This document shows, piece after piece, positions 1 through 8,753 of a stretch of 64,000 nt of DNA (position 1 is its first letter; every line of letters begins with the position of its first letter). Made by a program: the position numbers and the translations under genes. The DNA lies in NCBI GenBank assembly GCA_023460535.1, contig JAEWPV010000002.1, positions 1 to 64,000 of the forward strand, read 5' to 3'. The notes under the pieces are model-generated. The model was not told the DNA's origin, searched no databases, and saw only the letters and a list, made by a program, of their open reading frames with translations. The stretch is from Bacillota bacterium (GTDB lineage: Bacteria; Bacillota; Clostridia; Oscillospirales; Ruminococcaceae).

Positions 1-81
1 TTTCCCAACAAAATTATACCATTGTGAGCTGGTCGTTTCTATATATTTTTGGAGTGACAAGACGAGTTTGCCATGCTCGTG

Positions 82-107
82 AACCCGCTTTATATCTGGG
101 TTTTTTC
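82..107 (+). terminator. Weak intrinsic terminator of an upstream gene
   Basis: A five-pair stem (AACCC at 82-86 with GGGTT at 98-102) is followed by six T residues. The gene it would serve lies before the window. The stem is short, so the call is tentative. Confidence 0.35.
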
Positions 108-152
108 GGTTTTGCTCATGGCTATAAGCATTTTAAATAAGGAGTGAAGTGT

Positions 153-1397
153 ATGAATCCATTTGAGCAAAAGCCCATCAAGGTCGTCGATGGTATCATG
201 AACTGGGGCACGATGTACCCAACTGCCTACTGTAAAAAAACCGTAGACCCGTATACCAAGCTGCGCATTATTCTAATGAACGGTATTGAGGTGGAATGCG
301 TGATGTTTAAGCATCAGTTCCATCGCAATTGTCAGGATCAAGACCTGCGCCGGGAGCTTGCCTTAACGCGGCGTGTGGAACAGCAGCAGCAAAAGCATAT
401 CAACTGGCTCAAGCCCATTGACGAGACTGCATTGGAAACGACAATAGGATATGAGCATGTAGCGGTAGACTTAACGGCGTGGCTTGCCCAAAACGAACCC
501 AATGTGGTTGTGAAGCAGGCTCTTGATTTTGCTTTGCTTGAGGATTTCGATCATCTGTACCGCTACGCCAACCTGCTTGACCTGGATTCGCAGATCCCCT
601 CACAGCAGCTTGTAAAAAGCTATGTGGACATTACCCCCGGAAGACCGACGATAGCCGAACACCGGTTTCCTTATGACTCGGTTAAAAGTCCAGTAGACTT
701 CTCAACGGCCGACATTCGTACTAAGCTCAACACACTCATCATCACCTCAGGCGAGCAGCAGACCATGAATTTCTATATGAATATCGGCAATACCTATCAC
801 AATGACGCAGGCCGCAAGCTGTATATGGAGATTGCCATGATCGAAGAACAGCATGTTTCCCATTACGGCTCTTTGCTCTGCCCCAATGCCACCTGGCTTG
901 AGAATCTGTTGCTGCATGAGTATATGGAATGCTACCTGTACTATTCTTTTTATCAGGATGAACTGGATACCAATATAAAAAGCATTTGGGAGAGTCATCT
1001 AGAACAGGAGATTTCGCATCTTCACAACGCGGTAGAACTGCTTAAAAAATACGAGGGTAAGGATTGGCAGCAGGTTATTCCAAACGGCGAGTTCCCAAAG
1101 CTGCTGCAGTTTCATGACACCCGTGAATATGTGCGAAAAGTGCTGGCAGAGCAAATACTGCTTACCGCAAACCGCGAGCAGTATACACCTGTTGCCGAGT
1201 TGCCGGCAAACCACGAGTTCTTTTTTTATCAGAACCGCGTAAACAATGATGTGGATACCGTTGCCAGTCACCTGGTAGTTTCGCAGCATCAGCAAAAGTT
1301 TAACGTGGATTACCGCGCGGAATCTCAGCCCAATCCCGTACCGGTGTTTGCTGATCGCTCAACCGACAATACGCAAATTGCACGTACAGCTAATTAG
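153..1397 (+). CDS. Ferritin-like (four-helix, putative diiron) protein
   Basis: A 414-residue soluble protein with no signal peptide. I start it at ATG 153, which follows AAGGAG at 139-144 with good spacing; the in-frame GTG at 144 lies inside that site. The middle and C-terminal part carry spaced acidic/His helices typical of ferritin-like bundles: E130/H134, E231-E-Q-H234, E256/E259 and E286/H289. These could ligate two metal ions. The N-terminal ~100 residues (Cys27, Cys60, Gln-rich helix) match nothing I recognise. The family fold is inferred from the motif pattern, and the substrate is unknown; oxidative-stress protection or an oxidase role are both possible. It appears monocistronic. 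Its stop codon lies inside a dispersed repeat element (1394-1468). Confidence 0.6.
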   Translation: MNPFEQKPIKVVDGIMNWGTMYPTAYCKKTVDPYTKLRIILMNGIEVECVMFKHQFHRNCQDQDLRRELALTRRVEQQQQKHINWLKPIDETALETTIGYEHVAVDLTAWLAQNEPNVVVKQALDFALLEDFDHLYRYANLLDLDSQIPSQQLVKSYVDITPGRPTIAEHRFPYDSVKSPVDFSTADIRTKLNTLIITSGEQQTMNFYMNIGNTYHNDAGRKLYMEIAMIEEQHVSHYGSLLCPNATWLENLLLHEYMECYLYYSFYQDELDTNIKSIWESHLEQEISHLHNAVELLKKYEGKDWQQVIPNGEFPKLLQFHDTREYVRKVLAEQILLTANREQYTPVAELPANHEFFFYQNRVNNDVDTVASHLVVSQHQQKFNVDYRAESQPNPVPVFADRSTDNTQIARTAN

Positions 1398-1468
1398 CTT
1401 AAATAGTATCCGAGCAAAAGCTTTCTTTTATGGCTTTTACGAAGACTTTAGTAGACATCATAAGCTAA
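1394..1468. repeat. Dispersed intergenic element, copy A
   Basis: About 75 bp bounded by perfect inverted ends TTAGCTTA (1394-1401) and TAAGCTAA (1461-1468). The interior (TCCGAGCAAAA, a GCTT..TTT..TGGC block, TTACGA, GTAGACAT) matches, in the same order, the element at 54442-54533. The copies differ mainly by an insertion of roughly ten bases and small gaps. The terminal pairs differ between copies but stay complementary, which suggests a conserved terminal stem or mobile-type inverted repeats. Confidence 0.5.
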
Positions 1469-1471
1469 GAA

Positions 1472-1505
1472 AATGCCTCTGTCCAAAATCGTTGGGCAGA
1501 GGCAT
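1472..1505 (-). terminator. Intrinsic terminator of the membrane-protein gene
   Basis: ATGCCTCTG (1473-1481) pairs with CAGAGGCAT (1497-1505), extended by further pairs toward the loop. On the minus strand the stem is followed by TTTTCTT, so it ends the gene that stops at 1525. It may also stop readthrough from the plus-strand gene at 153-1397. Confidence 0.65.
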
Positions 1506-1524
1506 AGTGTTACGGTTATTAAGC

Positions 1525-2214
1525 TTATATCAACAGCTGCAATGCAATATTTGTGCCAATCAACACAACAGCAAGCCCAACCTTGATGGAAACGCGCTGA
1601 AGTGCAGGAGCAGACAATTTGCTCTCTATCCACCGAACCGGTTTTAGCATATGCGGAAGAAGCAGTGCGCCACCCGCCAAAACAGTGCTGGTTACCAAGT
1701 TGTGTATCACCAAAAAAGTCAGGAGTTGTTCTGTGGTGGCAAGAACCGATATCTCACGAATCCATTCCGGCGCGGCAAACAGCAAATAGAGGAGGTACAG
1801 CAGCCGCCACGCGGTGTTCATACCCAATGCTGCCCCGGCCATAATTAGCGGATTTCGTTTTGTTGCTCCGGTGCGATTAAGGATAAACAGAGCAAGCGAA
1901 AGTGTCAATGCCTCAAACACAATCGAAACGGCAGGGTTAATCACCCTGTCTACGCTCATAGGTAAAAGCAGATTTAGCATTTTAATAGCGGCGCTCAGCA
2001 TACCAACAAGCATAACCGAGAAGACCTTTCTCGTTTTACAATACACATTTGCCATGAAAAAGCACGCAACCGGGTACCATACCAGCCAACCTACCGGTAA
2101 CGGTAGCAGATGTATCACCGCCCCCGCGGTTGCTTCGAAGATGCCCCATAGCGCCCCCCATACTATGAGATAAAACAGAACATCCGCATCTGGCATAGAC
2201 TTTTGTTTGCTCAT
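1525..2214 (-). CDS. Integral membrane protein of unknown function
   Basis: A 229-residue hydrophobic protein with about six predicted membrane segments. I start it at ATG 2214 because GAGGTG lies about 8 nt upstream (2222-2226). An open frame continues to 2412, but that N-terminal extension is poor coding sequence. The shape, with a small helical bundle, conserved Gly/Glu in the first helix (GALWGIFEA) and a charged C-terminus, resembles ECF-type substrate-binding S components. I see no diagnostic motif and no transporter neighbour, so this is only a suggestion. It stands alone between two terminators. Confidence 0.55.
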   Translation of the reverse strand: MSKQKSMPDADVLFYLIVWGALWGIFEATAGAVIHLLPLPVGWLVWYPVACFFMANVYCKTRKVFSVMLVGMLSAAIKMLNLLLPMSVDRVINPAVSIVFEALTLSLALFILNRTGATKRNPLIMAGAALGMNTAWRLLYLLYLLFAAPEWIREISVLATTEQLLTFLVIHNLVTSTVLAGGALLLPHMLKPVRWIESKLSAPALQRVSIKVGLAVVLIGTNIALQLLI

Positions 2215-2393
2215 TATCATCACCTCGTCGGAACATATTCTTTGAATCAACTGCCTATCAATATCTGTATGAGAAGACAACAACATAAATGCATACACCA
2301 AACGACAACTGCTGAACACTACTGAAATATTCTCGGTAGACAATATCTGACAACCCCAAAAACACTTGTTCTTACATACTGAACTTGCACGAA

Positions 2394-2434
2394 ATAAAAA
2401 TGCCCGACTCATCCTGCCGCAAGACCAGTCGGGC
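2394..2434 (-). terminator. Intrinsic terminator of the GH43 gene
   Basis: GCCCGACT (2402-2409) and AGTCGGGC (2427-2434) form a perfect 8-bp stem. On the minus strand a T-rich run (ATTTTTATTT) follows. It lies just after the GH43 stop at 2514. Confidence 0.7.
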
Positions 2435-2513
2435 GTTTTGCATTGTATTTGATAGATAGGGTAGTGATAAGAAATCCGATTTCAAAACAATCGGCGCCAA
2501 ATTATACCGACTG

Positions 2514-4028
2514 TCAGGACGGGTTAACATCACTAAACCGCATAAAGTCAAAATCCGCATATCCTCCGGCAGATAACGTTGCATAACTAAATAGTGCCGC
2601 CCGGTAGCCGGCAAAGTGCTCAAGCAGGTAGGTCATGTTTAGCTGCGTACCAAACTCCCTCCAGACGGTTTCGTCGTAAGAGTAATAAAACCGCGCAATA
2701 TCCGTGCCGTCAGTAAAGTCAAAATCAACTTTCAGGTACACCTGCGTTTGCTCAAGCGCAACGTTGGCACAGGTCGTCTCTTTGGCTCCGTTGCCCACTC
2801 GCATCGTCAGCTGCTTGCCGTTATGCCCGTAATAAATCCCAATCATGCCAAAATGATGCTGAAATGCGGCAATGCCAGCACAATCGCCTGGGCGCATACC
2901 GTCGGTATCAAGCTTGGTCCAAAAGGTGCAGGTTGGAGCCACCGTGTGCTGGGTAAGGGTGTTGCGTGCCTGCACAAGGCAGGGGCTAACCGTACCGTTT
3001 GTCAGGCGCAAAAATCCCGGGCGCACGGTTACCGACCAGTACCGATTATCAGGGTTGTGGTTAAACTGCCAGATGAGAGACAACGCTTCCTGCTCGTAAT
3101 CAAACTCATCGCTTGCGGTAAACGGGTGTAATGGACGCGCCGGGAAGGGCACTTCATATGTGGCCGGAACCGTACCATCCCGACCCAAAACCGGCCATCC
3201 ATCCTCCCATACTACCGGCAGTAACACAGGGCATCGACCTACCGAGTCATGATCCTGAAACAGCATGGCATACCAGTTGCCGTTCGCGCAAAACAGACCA
3301 CCCTGCGCCACCCCGTTGTTTTTATAGCCGAAGCTGTCATCCAGCACCACCCGCCCCTCATAGGTCCCCAGCAGGGTGTCACAACGGTAGCACCACTGAA
3401 TCCGGCGACCGGTACCGGTTTTCGGCCACTGAATCAGCATCAGATAGTAGTGTCCGTCGATTTTATGGATATGACTGCCTTCGCAGTTCAGCCCGTCCAC
3501 CTTTGGCGTATCCACTAAAACACGGTGTATGCCGTCGGGCTTGACACGCATCGCATCCCCTGTCAGTTCCATTATGTAAATAGTACCGTTTCCGTAAACA
3601 AGATACACCCTGTCGTCCTCCTCAAACAACAAGGAGGGGTCGTGATGAAAGCCGGGCAAGATGCTGTGCTCCCAAGGACCCTCCAGAATGTTTTTTGTAC
3701 GGTACACAAAGGTGTTCTGCGCATCGTTGCAGTTAAAGCAAACATAAAAATACTCCTTGTGGTAACGAAGGCTGGTTGCCCATGACCCGTTTGCGTAGAT
3801 GTTCTGCCCGTCGGTCAGATTATGTGCGGCGTTACTTAAAAATGTGGGGTACACATATGCAGCCACTTCCCAATTAGCCAAGTCGTAGGAACGCATGATG
3901 GGGATACCCGGCATGAAGTGCATAGATGTGGTGGTCATATAGAAGGTTCCGTCAACAAAAAGCACAGCAGGGTCGGGAAAATCAGCAAGAAAAAGGGGAT
4001 TGTTGACGACCGCGTTACTTGTGGACAT
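2514..4028 (-). CDS. Glycoside hydrolase family 43 beta-xylosidase/arabinofuranosidase
   Basis: A 504-residue protein without a signal peptide, so it acts in the cytoplasm. The N-terminal ~300 residues form a GH43 five-blade propeller. The expected carboxylates are visible by alignment to known GH43 xylosidases: D19 in FPDP (base), D130 in HHDPS (pKa modulator) and E183 in NCEGSH (acid). The C-terminal ~200 residues resemble the beta-sandwich of xylosidase-type GH43 enzymes. Start ATG 4028 has TAGGAG upstream. It lies downstream of the YesN/YesM genes and near a GH10 enzyme and sugar transporter, so hydrolysis of xylo-oligosaccharides is the likely role. Activity on arabinosyl side chains cannot be excluded. 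Confidence 0.88.
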   Translation of the reverse strand: MSTSNAVVNNPLFLADFPDPAVLFVDGTFYMTTTSMHFMPGIPIMRSYDLANWEVAAYVYPTFLSNAAHNLTDGQNIYANGSWATSLRYHKEYFYVCFNCNDAQNTFVYRTKNILEGPWEHSILPGFHHDPSLLFEEDDRVYLVYGNGTIYIMELTGDAMRVKPDGIHRVLVDTPKVDGLNCEGSHIHKIDGHYYLMLIQWPKTGTGRRIQWCYRCDTLLGTYEGRVVLDDSFGYKNNGVAQGGLFCANGNWYAMLFQDHDSVGRCPVLLPVVWEDGWPVLGRDGTVPATYEVPFPARPLHPFTASDEFDYEQEALSLIWQFNHNPDNRYWSVTVRPGFLRLTNGTVSPCLVQARNTLTQHTVAPTCTFWTKLDTDGMRPGDCAGIAAFQHHFGMIGIYYGHNGKQLTMRVGNGAKETTCANVALEQTQVYLKVDFDFTDGTDIARFYYSYDETVWREFGTQLNMTYLLEHFAGYRAALFSYATLSAGGYADFDFMRFSDVNPS

Positions 4029-4110
4029 AGAGACTTCTCCTAATCGTTATAATAAAAAGCACGAACTGTATTCCTGAATTCTTGTCAGGATTGTTATGGC
4101 TATGTCATTG

Positions 4111-5205
4111 CTATTGCGGCTTGTGCGCGCTTAACTCGTTCGAGACGTTGGTCGTACTCTGCCGTTTATACTGGCTGGGAACGGTGCCGGAAAACCGTTC
4201 AAACATCTTGTAAAAATGATTGTAGTTGTTATAACCGCATTCCAACGCAATCTCGTTTACGGTCTTCTCCGTACCTTCCATAAGCGCAATGGCTTTATTA
4301 ATTCGTTGTTGGTTAATAAAATCTTTAATGCTTTGGTTAAACTGCTTGCGAAACGCGTTTCCCAGATAGTTTGAGTCCAAAAAGAACTGCTCGGATAATG
4401 ACTTTACGGTAATATCCTCCGTAAGGTTTGCTAGGATATAGTCCCGCACGTCGTAAAGATGAGGCTTTGACTCCTTTTTGCGCTCTGCGATAAGTAGAGA
4501 AAGCGCGTCGGACATTACCTTGAGAAAAACCTCTTGCGCAGGGTACCATTTCTCGGTCAATTGCTTCAGCAGCACATCGCAACCAATATTCCGTGATTCA
4601 AGCAGTGTAAAACAGTCGTATAAGATATCGTCCATGAGGCGTTGGGAGATAAAACGTTTATAACTCATTGTCACAAATTCTTTGGCACCGTTGTTTTGAG
4701 AAGAGAACAGTGGCTTCGTAGCGTCCAGAAGAGCTTGTTTGTCCATCAGCTCCAACGCACGGGCCACATCTTCGCGTGCGGACTGTGCCGTAGCGGCGTT
4801 ATTGTGCGCGGAATCTTCCCCATACGCAGCATCCATCTCCATCTTCAGATCATCAAAGATCTCCTCGATCTCCTCGCGGTTCAAGGGCTTAAGCAAAAAA
4901 TGCCGGACCTTGTTATGCAACGCCTTTTGTGCGTATTCAAAGTTGCCATAACCGCTCAAAATTACAAAACGGACGTCACATCCCGCGCTACGCGCCTTTT
5001 CAATCAGTGTCAGACCATCCATATTTGGCATGCGGATATCGGTAAGGATGACATGTGGTCGGTATCGAAGAATATCATTCCATGCGTTTTCTCCATTATC
5101 GGAACTACCACAGATGGTAAACCCCGCCGCAAACCAGTCAATCAGTAAACCTAAGCCCTCTATCACAGACGGCTCGTCATCCACGATGTATAGCCGATAC
5201 AGCAT
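4111..5205 (-). CDS. YesN-type response regulator, AraC family (regulator 1)
   Basis: A 364-residue two-component regulator. Receiver domain at residues 1-125 with D9/D10 acidic pocket and phospho-acceptor D56 in LTDIRMP; linker region to about 255; C-terminal AraC double helix-turn-helix at about 255-350. It follows the kinase gene by 15 bp and is presumably cotranscribed with it. It probably activates the transporter and glycosidase genes in response to extracellular sugars sensed by the kinase. Unusually, a second YesN regulator lies on the other side of the same kinase. Confidence 0.9.
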   Translation of the reverse strand: MLYRLYIVDDEPSVIEGLGLLIDWFAAGFTICGSSDNGENAWNDILRYRPHVILTDIRMPNMDGLTLIEKARSAGCDVRFVILSGYGNFEYAQKALHNKVRHFLLKPLNREEIEEIFDDLKMEMDAAYGEDSAHNNAATAQSAREDVARALELMDKQALLDATKPLFSSQNNGAKEFVTMSYKRFISQRLMDDILYDCFTLLESRNIGCDVLLKQLTEKWYPAQEVFLKVMSDALSLLIAERKKESKPHLYDVRDYILANLTEDITVKSLSEQFFLDSNYLGNAFRKQFNQSIKDFINQQRINKAIALMEGTEKTVNEIALECGYNNYNHFYKMFERFSGTVPSQYKRQSTTNVSNELSAHKPQ

Positions 5206-5220
5206 ATAAAATACCGCCTC

Positions 5221-6999
5221 CTATTTGGTTAAGTCCGCTTCTTTTTGCAAAACGATGGTAACCGACATACCTTTTTCGGGGTAGCTTTCCAGCTTCATTG
5301 TCGCGGAATTGCGGTAATGAAGCTTCATTCGCCGGTAAACGTTTCGCAGCCCGATTCCCACGCGGGCATCACCGCTTTCCGCTTGGTTTCTAAGCGCGAC
5401 ACGTATGGCTTGTAAGGCATCTTCATCCATTCCGATACCGTTGTCTTCAACGCGTATCGCAATTTCTTCGTGTTCGTTTTGATAAGCTGATAGCGTTAGC
5501 TTGCGCTGTCTGCCGCTGACCGATTGCAGCCCGTGGATACAAGCGTTCTCCACCAACGGTTGAATCAGCATGCGCGGGATGGTAAACTGCTCCGCTTCGG
5601 GGCTAAGCGAAACCTCGTACTCAAACTTATCCCCAAACCGAAACTTCTCAATCATCAGGTATTTATCAATAAAGTCAAATTCTTCCTTAAGCAGGATCAG
5701 CTTGTCTCCCGAATCCAAAAGCCGGCGCAGCAGCTTAGCCAGATTTTGAATAACCTCGACAACCTCGGTATACCCCTTTTTCACACACACAACCATGATG
5801 GCGTTAAGCGTGTTGAACAAAAAATGCGGGTCGGCCTGGCTTTGCAGGTACTGAAGCTCCGCCCGAACATTTTCAATCTCCATCTCCTTTTGCCGGACTT
5901 CAAGTTTATAAACATCGTTAATCAGGCGGTTAATCTCATTAATCATGTTGTTGAAAAAGCGAATCAGCCACCCCACCTCATCGGTGCCCATATCCTGATA
6001 CTCCAAAGGAGAGAAGTTCTTCCCCGTAATCCTTCTCATATGCTTTGTGAGAAGGGTAATACGCACCACAACCGAGTTGAGCACAAGGGATAGAATCACA
6101 ACGGATATAATTGAAAACAGAGCAGACCATCCGATGATATACAAAAAGGTGCCGTTGCGTTGTTTGACCAAAAGCGAACGGTCGTAAACACCCAGGATGC
6201 TCCAACCGTCAAAATGAGCGATGTCGCCGAGCGGGCGTTCTATAAGGTATAGGTTGCGCTCGTTAAGCAGAGACACCTCTTCTCCGATTTCCGCACGCTC
6301 AGAGATGGGCGTCATATACAGCGCTTTATTATCCTTTAGGATATAAATCTCCATCTCGTCTGCCTGTGCGGCTATCTCAGATAGGATGCGATCCATCTTT
6401 AAATCCACGGTAATCAGCTGCTCATTCATGTTTGGCTCGGTGACGCGTCTTACCCTTTGTATAATGCGCAGGTATCTGGAGTGGGTGGACAGAAAAGCAG
6501 AGGCCTCCATTGGCGCAAGTGAAACATGATTGCCGATGGACATATGGTCCTTGTACCACTGTTCTTGCCGCACATACCGGCTGATGTACTGGAAATATCC
6601 GCTGTTTGAATGGTTTGGGTTAGAAGTGAACATCGTGATGTTCGCCACATACGGATTACTAAGCAGATACATATCAAAGCGTGTTCGAAAATTATGATAA
6701 AAAAAACGGTAATAGCTGTCCGCTTCACTGAAGTTTTGCTCCAAATCGCGCCCCAACGCAACATCGGTAGAGATCTGGTTTGTAACATCCACTGAGTTTT
6801 GAACAATCTGACGTACATTAGAAACAATGCGTTCCGCCATATTGTCTAGCTGCTGGGTTTCTCTGGCGTCCATCTCCTGTCCCGTCACCGTAATCCAGAT
6901 GATGCTGCCAACCAGCGTTGGCAGCATCACACAGCTTATGTACACAATAATCAGTTTGTTGCGTATGCCAATATTGTTAAACCAACGAAACAGCTTCAT
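5221..6999 (-). CDS. YesM-type sensor histidine kinase
   Basis: A 592-residue membrane sensor kinase. Two membrane helices (about 14-39 and 284-307) flank an extracellular sensor domain of about 240 residues, followed by HAMP, the His_kinase domain with H392 in QADPHFLFN, and HATPase_c with N485 and DNGIGM. I start at ATG 6999, 6 nt after GGAGGA (7006-7011); the TTG at 7005 is too close to that site. This family senses sugars or binding proteins outside the cell and phosphorylates YesN regulators. It sits between two such regulators within 15 bp on each side. Confidence 0.92.
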   Translation of the reverse strand: MKLFRWFNNIGIRNKLIIVYISCVMLPTLVGSIIWITVTGQEMDARETQQLDNMAERIVSNVRQIVQNSVDVTNQISTDVALGRDLEQNFSEADSYYRFFYHNFRTRFDMYLLSNPYVANITMFTSNPNHSNSGYFQYISRYVRQEQWYKDHMSIGNHVSLAPMEASAFLSTHSRYLRIIQRVRRVTEPNMNEQLITVDLKMDRILSEIAAQADEMEIYILKDNKALYMTPISERAEIGEEVSLLNERNLYLIERPLGDIAHFDGWSILGVYDRSLLVKQRNGTFLYIIGWSALFSIISVVILSLVLNSVVVRITLLTKHMRRITGKNFSPLEYQDMGTDEVGWLIRFFNNMINEINRLINDVYKLEVRQKEMEIENVRAELQYLQSQADPHFLFNTLNAIMVVCVKKGYTEVVEVIQNLAKLLRRLLDSGDKLILLKEEFDFIDKYLMIEKFRFGDKFEYEVSLSPEAEQFTIPRMLIQPLVENACIHGLQSVSGRQRKLTLSAYQNEHEEIAIRVEDNGIGMDEDALQAIRVALRNQAESGDARVGIGLRNVYRRMKLHYRNSATMKLESYPEKGMSVTIVLQKEADLTK

Positions 7000-7013
7000 C
7001 AACAATCCTCCAG

Positions 7014-8549
7014 TCAGGCAAAAAGACCTTTGTACTCGGATGGCAGCATCCCCGTCAGCTGCCGAAATTTACTTGAGAAATACGCATTATCTCGATACCC
7101 AACCTCATTCGCTACATCTGACAGCTTGATGTCCGATGTGGCGATCAGGCGTTTTGCGTTTTCAATCTTAATGTCGTTGACAAGATCGTTGAATTTTTTG
7201 CCGCAGTGCTTACGAATCAGCTTGCTTATTACGAGCGGGGACAGCGAAAAAACGTCAGCCAATACCTGAAGAGAAAGCTCATTTTTAATGTTCTCTCTCG
7301 TGTATTCTACAATGCTTTGAGCAAGATCACAATGAGTCATCGAAGAAGGATTATTTGCCAGTCGGCTAAGGCGGATAAAAATCTGCTCCGCCTCCTGCTT
7401 GTATCCGCGGGAAGCTGCATCCTCAATACCTCGCATAAACAGCGACAGATGCTCTTTGATATTTACGCTGTAAAAGGAGGATAGATCTTCCGCCAACGCG
7501 GCCAGTCGGTATTGATATAAGTATGTTAAACGCGGAAAGCATTGCGATAGAGATATTACCTGATAATACTGTTCAATCAGCAATCGCGTTTCTTCCTCCG
7601 AGCCGGACAAAACACTATGCGTAAGCTTTTGAATAGGCACATCCAGCCAAATATTAGCGCTTAAACCCGGTGGTTCGTGTGTCACACCATATATCAATAT
7701 ATCACATTGACATCCGAAATGATACCATAGCCTTAGCGTTTGAAGCTGTTGATATACCCTTTCGAGCTCATGAATTCCACGCCCCCAGTCGCTAACCAAC
7801 ACAACGGCAGATGTAGACAAATTGCCTGCAAGCTCCTCGCTCGCGCGGGCAATATCCATGCTCCCAAGCCAATCCTCCCGCACAACCGCAAAAAACAAAC
7901 CTAAGCCGCGATAGTAAACTGCTTGTGGCTGTTTTAACCCAAAGGTCTTTGTCATTTGCTCTAAAAAACCGACAACATCAATTGTCTGCTCGATTCGGTA
8001 AAAATCCTTAACCATCACGCAAACAAGCCGATACCGCACATTCGGCAGCAGCCCCAGCATAAACGTAAGCTTATCACACATCCTGGGGGTGGCGGCACTG
8101 TGTATTACACGCCCGATATAATAACCGACGATATAGCGCGAAAGCTCAAGCGTTTCGGCTTCGCGCAATCTCTCGTCCTCTATCTCAACAGCGAGGGCGG
8201 AAAACGCGTCTGCAAATTCCTTGGTGTCCAAAGGCTTTAAAAGATAGTTGCGAACGCCGTACCGAATGGCACTGCGCGCATACTCAAAATCGCTGTATCC
8301 GCTGATGATTATAAATTTTGGCGCCGTGTGCAGGTCGGCAAAGCGTTTAATCAGCTCAAGACCGTCCAGTTTGGGCATTCGAATATCCGTCAAAACAATA
8401 TCGGGCTTTAGCGATTCAATTAGCTTAAGCCCCTCTAATCCATCGGACGCTTCTCCGCACAATTCAAGCCCTAAAGCACCCCAATCCACCATAAGCCGTA
8501 ACCCTTCCAAAACCGACGGCTCATCGTCAATTGCTATCACGCGCAGCAA
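7014..8549 (-). CDS. YesN-type response regulator, AraC family (regulator 2)
   Basis: A 511-residue regulator with receiver residues 1-120 (D55 in LTDIRMP), a long middle region of about 280 residues, and a C-terminal AraC DNA-binding domain at about 410-508. It is much longer than regulator 1 because of the middle region, a common feature of YesN proteins. The start is uncertain: TTG 8549 lies close to GGAGG (8553-8557), and CTG 8546 or GTG 8540 are alternatives. It is divergent from the solute-binding protein gene at 8754 and is the first gene of the regulator-kinase-regulator run. Confidence 0.9.
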   Translation of the reverse strand: MLRVIAIDDEPSVLEGLRLMVDWGALGLELCGEASDGLEGLKLIESLKPDIVLTDIRMPKLDGLELIKRFADLHTAPKFIIISGYSDFEYARSAIRYGVRNYLLKPLDTKEFADAFSALAVEIEDERLREAETLELSRYIVGYYIGRVIHSAATPRMCDKLTFMLGLLPNVRYRLVCVMVKDFYRIEQTIDVVGFLEQMTKTFGLKQPQAVYYRGLGLFFAVVREDWLGSMDIARASEELAGNLSTSAVVLVSDWGRGIHELERVYQQLQTLRLWYHFGCQCDILIYGVTHEPPGLSANIWLDVPIQKLTHSVLSGSEEETRLLIEQYYQVISLSQCFPRLTYLYQYRLAALAEDLSSFYSVNIKEHLSLFMRGIEDAASRGYKQEAEQIFIRLSRLANNPSSMTHCDLAQSIVEYTRENIKNELSLQVLADVFSLSPLVISKLIRKHCGKKFNDLVNDIKIENAKRLIATSDIKLSDVANEVGYRDNAYFSSKFRQLTGMLPSEYKGLFA

Positions 8550-8676
8550 CAGCCTCCACCCCTTTTATCGAAAAGATTCAAAAGTTCAGCACCTGAACTA
8601 TGTGTTTTGAAAAACGTTAATATTTTGTCCCACATTCATCAGTGATTTGTTAATGTATTTCATAGAAAATTCACAC

Positions 8677-8682
8677 TATAAT
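8677..8682 (+). promoter_or_regulatory. Candidate -10 box for the sugar transporter operon
   Basis: TATAAT lies 71 bp before the start of the solute-binding protein. There is no good -35 at 16-18 bp, which fits an activator-dependent promoter such as one controlled by a YesN regulator. The intergenic space (8550-8753) also serves the divergent regulator genes. Confidence 0.4.
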
Positions 8683-8753
8683 GATTATACACAAAAATGC
8701 ATTTTACGTCCACACGGTTTTTGTGAGATTAAAAGAAGGAGTGATTGTATTTC

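Noticed and set aside
1602..2173. Plus-strand open frames opposite the small membrane protein
   Set aside because: The minus-strand frame has a proper ribosome site, membrane helices and a terminator; the plus frames have none.
2748..3785. Several long plus-strand open frames opposite the GH43 gene
   Set aside because: They are antisense shadows of a well-supported gene, with Arg/Pro-rich unnatural composition and no ribosome sites.
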